Source: Virgisporangium aliadipatigenens
GTDB taxonomy: Bacteria > Actinomycetota > Actinomycetes > Mycobacteriales > Micromonosporaceae
Reading direction: 5' to 3'
Assembly (NCBI RefSeq): GCF_016863615.1
Contig: NZ_BOPF01000020.1
Coordinates: 62,001 to 126,000, forward strand
DNA: 64,000 nt
The position numbers and the translations under genes are program-made. The notes below the pieces were generated by a model. The model was not told where the DNA came from, did not search any database, and worked only from the letters and a program-made list of their open reading frames with translations. Shown in pieces: positions 44,041-52,033 of the stretch. Within the stretch, counting starts at the first letter, position 1, and each line of letters begins with the position of its first letter.

Positions 44041-45927
44041 TCAGACTTCCAGGAGGTACACCTGCTGGGCGTCGGCACCCATGGCGTGGAACGCCACGTG
44101 CCGCCCGTCCGCCGAGATCGAGGACCCCGCGCCCGCGTGGAGCAGGCGCGCCGTGCCGGCCTCCCGGTCGAAGACGAAGATCTCCTCCGGCCGCCCCGGC
44201 GTGACCGAACGGAACGTCACGTACCGCCCGTCGGCCGACATCGCCTCGGCGCGAACGTCCACATCGGACGGTGCTCCCACGCGGAGCGTCACGCCCAGCG
44301 TGCGGTCGTGCACGAACACGTCGGCGCGGCCGTTCGTGTCGCCGGGTACCAGGTCGGACGAGGTGGAACTGAAGCTGACGTAGCGGCCGTCCGTCGAGAT
44401 GCCCGGACGGTGCATGCCTCCCTCGGCGGCCTGCCCGCCACCGGTGGCGACGCTCACCCGCGCGAACGTCTCCGCGACGCGGTCGTGCACGAAGACGTCG
44501 GCGGTCCCGTTGGTATCGCCGGCCACCAGGTCGGCGGCGTCCGACACGAACGCGACATAGCGGCCGTCGGCGCTGATCGCCACGCCGTACGCGGCGGCGG
44601 ACGCGATCGGGACGCCGGTCGTCGCCAGCCTGGTCGAGACGCCGAGCGTGTGCACGAACACGTCGACCGTGCCGTCGGCGACCGCCGTGTAGGCGAGATG
44701 TTCGCCGTCGGCCGACATCGCCGCCGTCACCACGCCGCCGTCGCCCACCGGAGCGGTGCTGCCGAGCCGGCGGTCGCGCACGTACAGTTCGCGCTCCACG
44801 GTGAACGCGACGTACCGGCCGTCCGCGGAGATGCCGACCGCCTCGCCACCCTCGCCGTCGCGCGTCAGTTTCTTCGTGGTGCGGTCGTACACGTAGACGT
44901 CGGAGGTGCCGGTGCCGAACGCGGTGAAGGCCACGTAGCGGCCGTTCGCGGAGATGAACGGCTTGGCGCCCGCGCCGTTGCTCACCGTCGTGAGCGTGGG
45001 GCCGGCCACCGGCGCCTCGACGGCCGGCGCGGCGAGCGTCACCGAGACGGCCGCGCTCAGCGCGGAGGTGAGCCCGGCCTCGCCGCGCGCCCGGACCCGA
45101 TAGGTGTGCGTGCTCCCCGCCTTGACGGCGGTGTCCACATAGGACTCGCTGTCCACTGTGGACACCGCGACGTTGTCGCGCAGGACGGTGTAGGCGGTCG
45201 CGCGCACGGAGACGTTCCAGGAGAGGACGACCTTGCCGGAGGACTCGACGGCGACGAGACCGGTCGGGGTGACCGGCGCGGGCGCCACGGGTTTCGCCGT
45301 GACGCTCGGGGACGCCCCGGAGCGCTGCCCGAAGCGGTCGACGGCGCGCACCGCGTACGCGTAGGTGGTGCCGTTGGTGGCGGCGGCGTCCGTCCAGCCC
45401 GGTGTGGTGACCGTCGCGACCTCTTCGCCGTCGCGGGTGACGACATACCCGTGCGCCGTCGCGGGCCAGGTCAGGGTCACCTCGCTGTCCCCCGCGGTCG
45501 CCCTCGGCCTCGTGGGAACGCCCGGAGCCGGCGGCAGCGGCCGCACGGTGGCCTCGGCGGAGGGCGCCGACATGCGGCCGCTCGCGTCGACGGCGAGGAC
45601 GCGGTACGTCACGTCCACCCCGTTGGCCACATCGGTGTCCAGATAACCCGCCTCGGGCGCGAGAACCGTGGCGATCGGGTTTCCGTCGCGCTGCACGCGA
45701 TAGCTGACCGCACCCGCCACCGCTGCCCACGTGAGCGTCGCCGAACCGTCACCCGGCACCACGCCGAGCCCGTCCGGTGCGGCGAGCGGGGCCTTCTGCG
45801 CGGCGTTCGAGGACGAGGAACGGGCCACGCCCACGGCGGCGGGCGCACCGGCGGAGGCGGCGACGGCACCACCGCCACCGGTCACCACCACAACGAGCGC
45901 AACCCCGGCGAGCTTCAGCGATCGCAC
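44041..45927 (-). CDS. Exported protein with fn3 repeats and a PD40-type beta-propeller
   Basis: A protein of 628 residues. The start is GTG 45927 with GGGGGA upstream and leads into a signal peptide (VRSLKLAGVALVVVV... to about AASA). Three fn3 repeats occupy about residues 45-330 (patterns such as ATLTWAAV, YRVLAVDASGR). The rest is a six- to seven-bladed TolB/WD40-like propeller with repeats of the form ISADGRYVAF and DVFVHDR. It is an exported carbohydrate- or protein-binding factor; no catalytic residues are visible. It has a typical tolB-like layout but no Tol partners. It is divergent from the CBM6-DUF1996 gene. Confidence 0.82.
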   Translation of the reverse strand: MRSLKLAGVALVVVVTGGGGAVAASAGAPAAVGVARSSSSNAAQKAPLAAPDGLGVVPGDGSATLTWAAVAGAVSYRVQRDGNPIATVLAPEAGYLDTDVANGVDVTYRVLAVDASGRMSAPSAEATVRPLPPAPGVPTRPRATAGDSEVTLTWPATAHGYVVTRDGEEVATVTTPGWTDAAATNGTTYAYAVRAVDRFGQRSGASPSVTAKPVAPAPVTPTGLVAVESSGKVVLSWNVSVRATAYTVLRDNVAVSTVDSESYVDTAVKAGSTHTYRVRARGEAGLTSALSAAVSVTLAAPAVEAPVAGPTLTTVSNGAGAKPFISANGRYVAFTAFGTGTSDVYVYDRTTKKLTRDGEGGEAVGISADGRYVAFTVERELYVRDRRLGSTAPVGDGGVVTAAMSADGEHLAYTAVADGTVDVFVHTLGVSTRLATTGVPIASAAAYGVAISADGRYVAFVSDAADLVAGDTNGTADVFVHDRVAETFARVSVATGGGQAAEGGMHRPGISTDGRYVSFSSTSSDLVPGDTNGRADVFVHDRTLGVTLRVGAPSDVDVRAEAMSADGRYVTFRSVTPGRPEEIFVFDREAGTARLLHAGAGSSISADGRHVAFHAMGADAQQVYLLEV

Positions 45928-45995
45928 CGGACATCCCCCAGCGTGCACGGAACAGGTCACGCTGGTTATCGGCCGGCGACGGGCCGGCTGAATCG

Positions 45996-46030
45996 GTCGG
46001 CCGGTCGGCATGCACGACCGACCGGCCGAC
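45996..46030. repeat. 13-base perfect inverted repeat in divergent intergenic region
   Basis: GTCGGCCGGTCGG (45996-46008) and CCGACCGGCCGAC (46018-46030) with a nine-base loop lie between the start of the fn3/propeller gene and the CBM6-DUF1996 gene. It could be an operator, a transcript hairpin in a leader or a remnant. The remainder of 45928-46329 shows no gene. Confidence 0.5.
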
Positions 46031-46329
46031 AGCGCCTCCCGGCCGCCATCGCGCAGCCCGCACCGGCGAGCGGTGTGGCGGATCGGTCAGATGGTGCAGG
46101 GCACTCCGTTGAGGCCGCTGTGGCTGCCGAGAGCGCCGCGGACCCACCGGCCACGCGGGCCGGAACCGAAAGTTTCCGCGCACGGGGCCGGAAATTGGGC
46201 CTATGACGACGGTACCGCTGGGTCTAAGGACTCAAGATTCACAGTGTCCGGCTTCCTACCGTTTCACCGTCCGGGCGGGAGGCCGAGTCCCGCTCATGTC
46301 CCCATGCTGAGTTTTCAGGAGTATCGACG

Positions 46330-47838
46330 GTGAAACGGTTCGTCAGGCGCCATCGCAGCAAGGTACTTCTCGTCGGCGGCGTCGTGGCGGCGATCGCCGC
46401 GGCCGGCACCATCTCGGCGTTCACGCTCGCGAACGCCGCCGAGCAGCCGGCGATCCCGGCGAACGCCATCCGCGCCTCCTCGTTCACCGAGCAGTCCGGC
46501 GTGCAGACCGAGGGCACCGCCGACGCCGGCGGCGGCAAGAACGTCGGCTGGATCACGCCCGGCGACTGGATGAAGTTCTCCCAGGTCGACCTCGGCGCCT
46601 TCGGCAACCTCACGACCTCCATTCGTGTGGCGGCCGCCTACAAGGACCGGCCGGGCGTCGTCGAGGTGCACCTCGCGTCGCAGACCGGCCCGATCGTCGC
46701 CCGCTTCCCGATCACGGCCACCGGCGGTTGGCAGTCCTGGAAGACGCTGACCGACACCCAGCCGTCCCCCGGCGGCAAGCAGGACATCTACGTGGTGGCC
46801 AAGTCCGACCAGGGCGGCGACTTCGTGAACATCAACTGGCTGACCTTCTCGGCCTCCGGTTCGACCGGCTCGGGTGAGCCGTCGCACGGCCACTCCGCCA
46901 CGGCCGGCCCCGCGCCGAGCGCCACGGCCGGCCCCGGTTCGCCGTCGCCGACGATGAGCATGGGCCCGCCGACGCCCGGCCAGTGGGTCGACGTCGACCA
47001 GGCCAAGTGGAACGCCCAACTCGCCGCCTACAAGGCGCAGACGCCCGCGCAGAAGCCGGCGACCGGCCGCAGCATCAGCGAGTTCCAGGCGTCGTGCAAG
47101 TTCAGCCACGCGGCGAACGACGACCCGATCGTCTTCTTCGGCCAGTCCGGCCGATCGCACAACCACAGCTTCCTGGGGAACAAGTCGACCAACGCCAACA
47201 CGACGTTCGAGTCGCTGATGGCCAACAAGGCGACGACCTGCACGCCCGAGGGGGACTTCTCGTCCTACTGGATGCCCACCCTGTTCGAGAACAACCAGCC
47301 GGTGTACCCGAAGCAGGTCACCGTCTACTACGGTTCGGAGCAGGCGGGTAGGCAGAAGGACGTCAACCCGATGCCCAACGGCCTGCGGATCCTCTTCGGT
47401 GACGCCAGCAAGCAGGTCATGCAGAACCCGAACGCCGGCGGCAACTTCTGGTGCCCGGTCGGCCCCGGCACCGGCCTCGAACGCAGCGACGACAACCAGT
47501 GGCCGGTCTGCCAGACCCCCGACTACCACTTCACGACGAAGCTGCCGGACTGCTGGGACGGCAAGCACCTGGACAGCCCGAACCACAAGGATCACCTGGC
47601 CAACGGCGGCGGCAACGGCTGCCCGGCGACGCACCCGGTGCAGATCCCGCGGATCACGTTCGAGGTGTCGTACCCGACCAAGGGCACCAAGAACGCCATG
47701 CGCCTCGCGTCCGGCCTGCCCTCCTCGATGCACTTCGACATCTTCGTGGCCTGGGACGAAGCCAAGATGAACTGGCTGACCCTCAACTGCGCCGCGCTGA
47801 TGCACGCCTGCAACGACAAGGGCCAGCTCGAGGTCTGA
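46330..47838 (+). CDS. Exported CBM6 - DUF1996 protein
   Basis: A protein of 502 residues starting at GTG 46330. The N-terminus has basic residues, a hydrophobic core and an ALA-type cleavage site (VLLVGGVVAAIAAAGTISAF to NAA). Residues about 40-175 form a CBM6 carbohydrate-binding domain (WITPGDWMKF, VNINWLTF). After a Ser/Pro/Gly-rich linker, DUF1996 fills about 225-500, with its conserved CKFSHAANDDPIVF, SHNHSFLG and DYHFTTKLPDCWDG motifs. DUF1996 is secreted in actinomycetes and fungi and has several conserved His, Asp and Cys that look like a metal or catalytic site; its activity is unknown. A strong terminator follows. Confidence 0.9.
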   Translation: MKRFVRRHRSKVLLVGGVVAAIAAAGTISAFTLANAAEQPAIPANAIRASSFTEQSGVQTEGTADAGGGKNVGWITPGDWMKFSQVDLGAFGNLTTSIRVAAAYKDRPGVVEVHLASQTGPIVARFPITATGGWQSWKTLTDTQPSPGGKQDIYVVAKSDQGGDFVNINWLTFSASGSTGSGEPSHGHSATAGPAPSATAGPGSPSPTMSMGPPTPGQWVDVDQAKWNAQLAAYKAQTPAQKPATGRSISEFQASCKFSHAANDDPIVFFGQSGRSHNHSFLGNKSTNANTTFESLMANKATTCTPEGDFSSYWMPTLFENNQPVYPKQVTVYYGSEQAGRQKDVNPMPNGLRILFGDASKQVMQNPNAGGNFWCPVGPGTGLERSDDNQWPVCQTPDYHFTTKLPDCWDGKHLDSPNHKDHLANGGGNGCPATHPVQIPRITFEVSYPTKGTKNAMRLASGLPSSMHFDIFVAWDEAKMNWLTLNCAALMHACNDKGQLEV

Positions 47839-47869
47839 CCCGTCGACAACTCCGACCAGTCGACAACGG

Positions 47870-47903
47870 ACGGCGGCGTCCCGATGAACCGGGGCGCCGC
47901 CGT
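47870..47903 (+). terminator. Strong hairpin terminator
   Basis: ACGGCGGCGTCCCG (47870-47883) pairs with CGGGGCGCCGCCGT (47890-47903), a 14-base stem with one wobble and a six-base loop, 32 bases after the DUF1996 gene's stop. Confidence 0.7.
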
Positions 47904-47968
47904 TCATTCACGTATCACACTGACGCTGAGTATCCAAGAGATGTCTTTCTGTCAGTATCCTGACTGAT

Positions 47969-49120
47969 GTGAGCGGTCAAATCGGTGTGATCGTGTTGGC
48001 GCCGGCCGTGGTCCCGGTGGCGCTGCTCGCCGCGGGTGCCGGGACCGCCGGCTACGCGCTCGGGAAGCTCGCCGACGTTGCCATCGAACGCGAACGCCGC
48101 ATCCGCGAGGCCCGCATCGAGCAGGCCCGCGCCACCGACCGCTACCGGGCGCTGCGCGATCAGGTCGAACGGGCCAGGCGCCAGTTCGGTGACGCGATCG
48201 GCGCGCTGCCGGAGGCGCCGGCCGACGGGCTGAACGCCTGGGTCGACGCGGCGGAGCGTCGCCTGGCGGCGGAGCTGGGCGCCGCGCGTTCCCACAAAAT
48301 CATGGCGGCGGTGCGGCGGGCCGTGACGGAACTCGCGGCCCCGACCCCGGCGGAGGACCTGGAGGAGTCGCTGCGCCGCGTGCTGGCCCGGCTCGACCCG
48401 GCAGCCGCCGACGCCGACACGCGGCAGCTGGAGGCGTGGGCGGCGCAGGCGCTGACGGCCCCGTCGCCGGCCACCGCGCGGCGCCTCCTGGACGACCTGC
48501 GGCACAGCGTCGACACGGTCAACCGGGCCGTCGCGCGGCGGCGCGACCGGCTGGCGGGGCTCGCCGCGCGGCTGCGGGAGCAGACCGGCCCGCTGATCGA
48601 CGCGGCCCTCGCGCTGCTCGAAACGGCAGGCGAGGCACCGGACCGGGCGACACCGGACTGGGCGGCCCTGGAGGCCACCGTCGACGACGCGATCGCGCGC
48701 ACCCGCGAGGCGGCCGTGCGCGACTACACCGCCTGGGCGCTGCGCGAGTCGTTGCGCGAGATCGGCGTCGAGTCCGAGGAGGACTTCGCGGTGCTGCTCG
48801 CCGCGGACGGCATGGCGCACGTGCGCCACCCGGGCCGGGAGGACGTCGCCGTGCGGGTCCGGCACCGGCCCGAGGACGGCGCGCTGCACTTCAACCTCGT
48901 TGCCCCGCACGGGGACGACGTGGCGCCCGATCCGGAGGCGGAGCGGCAGTGGTGCGCGGCGTTCGACGCGCTGGTACCGGCGCTCGCCGAGCGCCACATC
49001 GAGGTCCGCGTGACGCACCGCCGCGAGGACGTCGAGGCCCAGCGGGTCGGCGTCTTTCCGTTCGAACGGCGTCAGCGCTCCCGCCGCACCGCCCCACGGG
49101 AGAGGAAACGGGAGCGGTGA
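47969..49120 (+). CDS. Coiled-coil protein, first gene of AAA+/radical-SAM/kinase operon
   Basis: A protein of 383 residues that I do not recognise. A single N-terminal hydrophobic segment (VIVLAPAVVPVALLAAGAG, about 7-28) may be a membrane anchor. Residues 38-240 are heavily charged and helical (Ala/Glu/Arg-rich, coiled-coil-like), followed by a compact beta/alpha domain (DYTAWALRESLREIGV, FAVLLAADGMAHV, VRVRHRPEDGALHF) at about 250-355. There is no ribosome-binding site at GTG 47969 and TATCCT lies seven bases before it, so the transcript may be leaderless. Its stop overlaps the AAA+ start (GTGA). It is probably a structural partner of the AAA+ ATPase. Confidence 0.82.
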   Translation: MSGQIGVIVLAPAVVPVALLAAGAGTAGYALGKLADVAIERERRIREARIEQARATDRYRALRDQVERARRQFGDAIGALPEAPADGLNAWVDAAERRLAAELGAARSHKIMAAVRRAVTELAAPTPAEDLEESLRRVLARLDPAAADADTRQLEAWAAQALTAPSPATARRLLDDLRHSVDTVNRAVARRRDRLAGLAARLREQTGPLIDAALALLETAGEAPDRATPDWAALEATVDDAIARTREAAVRDYTAWALRESLREIGVESEEDFAVLLAADGMAHVRHPGREDVAVRVRHRPEDGALHFNLVAPHGDDVAPDPEAERQWCAAFDALVPALAERHIEVRVTHRREDVEAQRVGVFPFERRQRSRRTAPRERKRER

Positions 49121-50901
49121 CCGGCTACCCGGCCTGGCTGCGCGAGGTGCGCACCGCGCTGTCGATCAACTCGCAGGTGGTGCTGTACGGCAACGTGCGC
49201 GACATCTTCCTCCTGCCCGGCGGCACCGGCCTCGAACCGTGCGACCTCCGGGCCGGGGTGCACAGAATCCTTGCGGCGGAAGGGTTCCCGACGCTGGTCG
49301 TCGCCGACGCGGTGGCCGGCGTCGAGACGCTCACGCACGGGAAGGGGCCGCCGGAGCCCCGCAAACCCTGGGGCGCCAAGGGAATCGACCTCAACGCCCT
49401 CGCCGACCTGCTGGAGCGCACCGCCACCGCACCGGCCCGCGCGGCGGTCCTCGTCGACTACGCCTCCCGTCTCGTGCTCGACCCGACCCGCCTCGAACCG
49501 GCCGAGCACCGCTTCTTCGCCCGCGTCGACCGGCTCTCCCGCGCGGCCTATCCGCAGCCGGCCGGCGACGACCCGCGGCCGTTCTACAACCCGGTCGTGT
49601 GGGTCGTGGACAACGAACGCGACCTGCCGCTCTGGCTCACCGCCGGCAACGAGGACATCCGCCAGATCGCCGTGCCGCTGCCCGATCTCGGCGCCCGGCT
49701 CACCGCCGCGCAGTGGCTCGCCGGCGTCCTGAACGGCTACGCCGAGGCGACTCCCGACGCGCGGCAGGACCTGCGGCGGCGACTCGCCGAACAGACGCGG
49801 GGCATGACGTTGCGCGGCATGATGGCGATCGCCCGGCTGGCCAAGCGAATGGAGACGCCGCTCGCCGACATCGACGAGGCGGTGCGCTGCTACCGGGTCG
49901 GCGTGCACGACAACCCGTGGCGGGAATCCCATCTGCGCAAGCGGTTGGAGGGCGCCGCGGACGCGATCGGCGCCCGGGTGCGGGGCCAGCGGGAGGCGAT
50001 CCAGCGTTCGGTCGACATCCTGGTGCGCGCGGTGCTCGGGTTGTCGGGCGCGCACGCGGGCGCCCGGGTGTCGCGCCCGCGCGGGGTGCTCTTCTTCGCC
50101 GGGCCGACCGGTGTCGGTAAGACCCAACTGGCGAAGGAGCTGACCCGGCAGGTGTTCGGCGACGAGAACGCGTACACCCGCTTCGACATGAGCGAGTTCT
50201 CCGCCGAACACGCGGCCGACCGGCTGATCGGCGCGCCGCCCGGCTACGTCGGGTTCGACGCGGGCGGCGAACTGACGAACGCGGTGCGGCAGCGGCCGTT
50301 CAGCCTGCTGCTCTTCGACGAGGTGGAGAAGGCGCACCCGCGGATCCTGGACAAGTTCCTGCAGATCCTGGACGACGGGCGGCTCACCGACGCCGGCGGT
50401 GCGACGGTGTACTTCACCGAGACGGTGCTGGTGTTCACCTCCAACCTCGGCGTCTCCGCCCAGGAGTACGCGCAGCGTTCGGCGGTCGACCGGCCGGCGT
50501 TGGAGCTGCGCGTGCGTTCGGCCGTCGAGCACCACTTCGTCTCGGTGATCAACCGGCCGGAACTGCTCAACCGCCTCGGCGACAACATCGTCGTCTTCAA
50601 CTTCATCGACCGCGGTACGGCTGAGGAGATCTTCACGATGCTGCTCGACCACGTGACCGAACGCCTGCGCAAGGAGCACCGCGTCGCGCTGACGCTCGCC
50701 GATCCGGTGCGCCGGCAGCTGCTGGAGGGCGCCACCCGCAATCTGAGCTTCGGCGGGCGCGGGATCGGCTCGTTCCTGGAGAGCGCGCTCGTCAACCCGC
50801 TCGCCCGCGAACTGTTCACCCGCGAGCACCTCGACGGCGCCCGCCTGCACGTCACCTCCTGGGAGCGGCACGACGACATCTGGCGCATCGGCCTGTCATG
50901 A
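49117..50901 (+). CDS. ClpB-type AAA+ ATPase (AAA_2) with degenerate first module
   Basis: A protein of 594 residues. The second half is a complete AAA_2 module: Walker A GPTGVGKT (329-336), pore loop GYVG (376-379), Walker B LLLFDE (397-402), sensor-type FTSNLG, an RPELLNRLG arginine-finger region and a Clp_D2-small C-terminal domain. Residues 1-260 look like a first AAA-like fold without a P-loop (VVLYGNVRD, AVLVDYAS, VVWVVDNERDLP), probably structural. There is no Clp N domain or ClpP tripod. Inferred role: protein remodelling or assembly driven by ATP. The start is GTG 49117, overlapping the stop of the coiled-coil gene; the stop overlaps the radical-SAM start (ATGA). Confidence 0.9.
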   Translation: MTGYPAWLREVRTALSINSQVVLYGNVRDIFLLPGGTGLEPCDLRAGVHRILAAEGFPTLVVADAVAGVETLTHGKGPPEPRKPWGAKGIDLNALADLLERTATAPARAAVLVDYASRLVLDPTRLEPAEHRFFARVDRLSRAAYPQPAGDDPRPFYNPVVWVVDNERDLPLWLTAGNEDIRQIAVPLPDLGARLTAAQWLAGVLNGYAEATPDARQDLRRRLAEQTRGMTLRGMMAIARLAKRMETPLADIDEAVRCYRVGVHDNPWRESHLRKRLEGAADAIGARVRGQREAIQRSVDILVRAVLGLSGAHAGARVSRPRGVLFFAGPTGVGKTQLAKELTRQVFGDENAYTRFDMSEFSAEHAADRLIGAPPGYVGFDAGGELTNAVRQRPFSLLLFDEVEKAHPRILDKFLQILDDGRLTDAGGATVYFTETVLVFTSNLGVSAQEYAQRSAVDRPALELRVRSAVEHHFVSVINRPELLNRLGDNIVVFNFIDRGTAEEIFTMLLDHVTERLRKEHRVALTLADPVRRQLLEGATRNLSFGGRGIGSFLESALVNPLARELFTREHLDGARLHVTSWERHDDIWRIGLS

Positions 50902-51539
50902 ACATCCTGCTGAGCCGCGCGCACTATCCGGTCACCGTGCTGGGGCCGGGGCGGCGGATCGGGCTGTGGACCCAGGGCTGCGGCATCGGCTGCGCGGGCT
51001 GCGTGTCGCGCGACACGTGGTCCCCTTCGCAGGACCGGGCGATCCCGGTCGAGGAGGTGGTGGCCTGGTGCGACGCGGTCGAGGGGCCGGTCGACGGGAT
51101 CACCATCAGCGGCGGGGAGCCGTTCGACCAGCCGGCGGCGCTCGAGGAACTGCTGCGGCGGCTGCACGACTGGCGGGGCGGGCGCGCGATCGACCTGCTC
51201 TGCTACAGCGGGCGTTCGCAGGCGGCGCTGCGGTCCCGCTTCGGGCACCTGCTCGAACGGCTGGACGCCGTCATTCCGGGGCCGTTCGTGGCGCAGCTCG
51301 CGCCGGGGCTCAAGTGGCGCGGCTCCACCAACCAGGAACTGGTGCCGCTGAGCCCGCTCGGGCACGAACGCTACGACCACGAGATCGACGCGCCGGCCGA
51401 CCGCACCCGGCTGCAGGTGTCGATGCGGGGCGACACCGTGTACCAGATCGGCGTTCCGCGGCCGGGTGACCTGGAGGCGTTGGAGCGCGCCCTCGCGCGG
51501 CGCGGCGTGGCCTACACGGAGGCGTCATGGCGGAGCTGA
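50898..51539 (+). CDS. NrdG-like radical SAM activase-type protein
   Basis: A protein of 213 residues. The cluster motif is CGIGCAGC (C28, C32, C35: CX3CX2C), and GGEPF (92-96) is the SAM-binding GGE motif. Size and layout resemble anaerobic ribonucleotide reductase activating enzymes and other glycyl-radical activases, but no NrdD or other glycyl-radical enzyme gene lies nearby, and the genome-wide partner is unknown from this window. It may modify a peptide or protein of the operon. ATG 50898 overlaps the AAA+ stop (ATGA); its end overlaps the FHA gene by 13 bases. A role outside ribonucleotide reduction is inferred from context. Confidence 0.87.
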   Translation: MNILLSRAHYPVTVLGPGRRIGLWTQGCGIGCAGCVSRDTWSPSQDRAIPVEEVVAWCDAVEGPVDGITISGGEPFDQPAALEELLRRLHDWRGGRAIDLLCYSGRSQAALRSRFGHLLERLDAVIPGPFVAQLAPGLKWRGSTNQELVPLSPLGHERYDHEIDAPADRTRLQVSMRGDTVYQIGVPRPGDLEALERALARRGVAYTEASWRS

Positions 51540-52033
51540 TGTGCCCGGGCTGCCGGGCGGACCTCGAAACGGGGCGGCCGTACTGCACCGGCTGCCTGCT
51601 GGCGGCGGTCCCGTTCGAGAAGCCCGTCCCGGCGGCGCTTCCGAAGGGGCGCGAGTGCCGCGACCCCGACTGTGTCCACAGTGGAGTGTTGCCGGCGGAG
51701 GCGTGCCGGCACTGCGGGCGGCGGGCCCGGGCGGTGCTGCTGCGCTTTCCCTGGGGCACCGAACGCCTGCCCACCGGCGGGCCGCTGCTGATCGGCCGGG
51801 AGAACTCGCCCCTCGCCGAGCGGCTCGCCCGCTACCCCAACGTCTCCCGGCGGCACGCCGAACTCGCGCTCGACGCGGGCGCGGTCGTCGTCACCGACCT
51901 GGACTCGGTCAACGGCACCTTCGTCAACGACGAACGGCTCGCGCCCGGGGTGCCCGTGCGGGCGGGCTCCGGCGACCGGCTGCGCTTCGCCGCCGCCCTG
52001 ATCGTCGAGGTCGGCCCGGGCGGTGCGCCGTGA
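51527..52033 (+). CDS. Zinc-ribbon FHA-domain protein
   Basis: A protein of 168 residues. Two or three zinc-binding Cys pairs open it (CPGC, CTGC, then CRDPDC and CRHCGRR). From about residue 80 it has a Forkhead-associated domain with IGREN, SRRHAEL and DSVNGTFVN, the residues that bind phosphothreonine peptides. The kinase gene follows with a shared stop/start (GTGA), so the FHA protein is very probably a substrate-binding partner or readout of that kinase, and may bind autophosphorylated kinase. No catalytic residues are present. Confidence 0.88.
   Translation: MAELMCPGCRADLETGRPYCTGCLLAAVPFEKPVPAALPKGRECRDPDCVHSGVLPAEACRHCGRRARAVLLRFPWGTERLPTGGPLLIGRENSPLAERLARYPNVSRRHAELALDAGAVVVTDLDSVNGTFVNDERLAPGVPVRAGSGDRLRFAAALIVEVGPGGAP

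Noticed and set aside
43855-46206. 783-codon plus-strand frame opposite the fn3/propeller gene
   Set aside because: Low-complexity shadow of the real minus-strand gene with its clear repeats.
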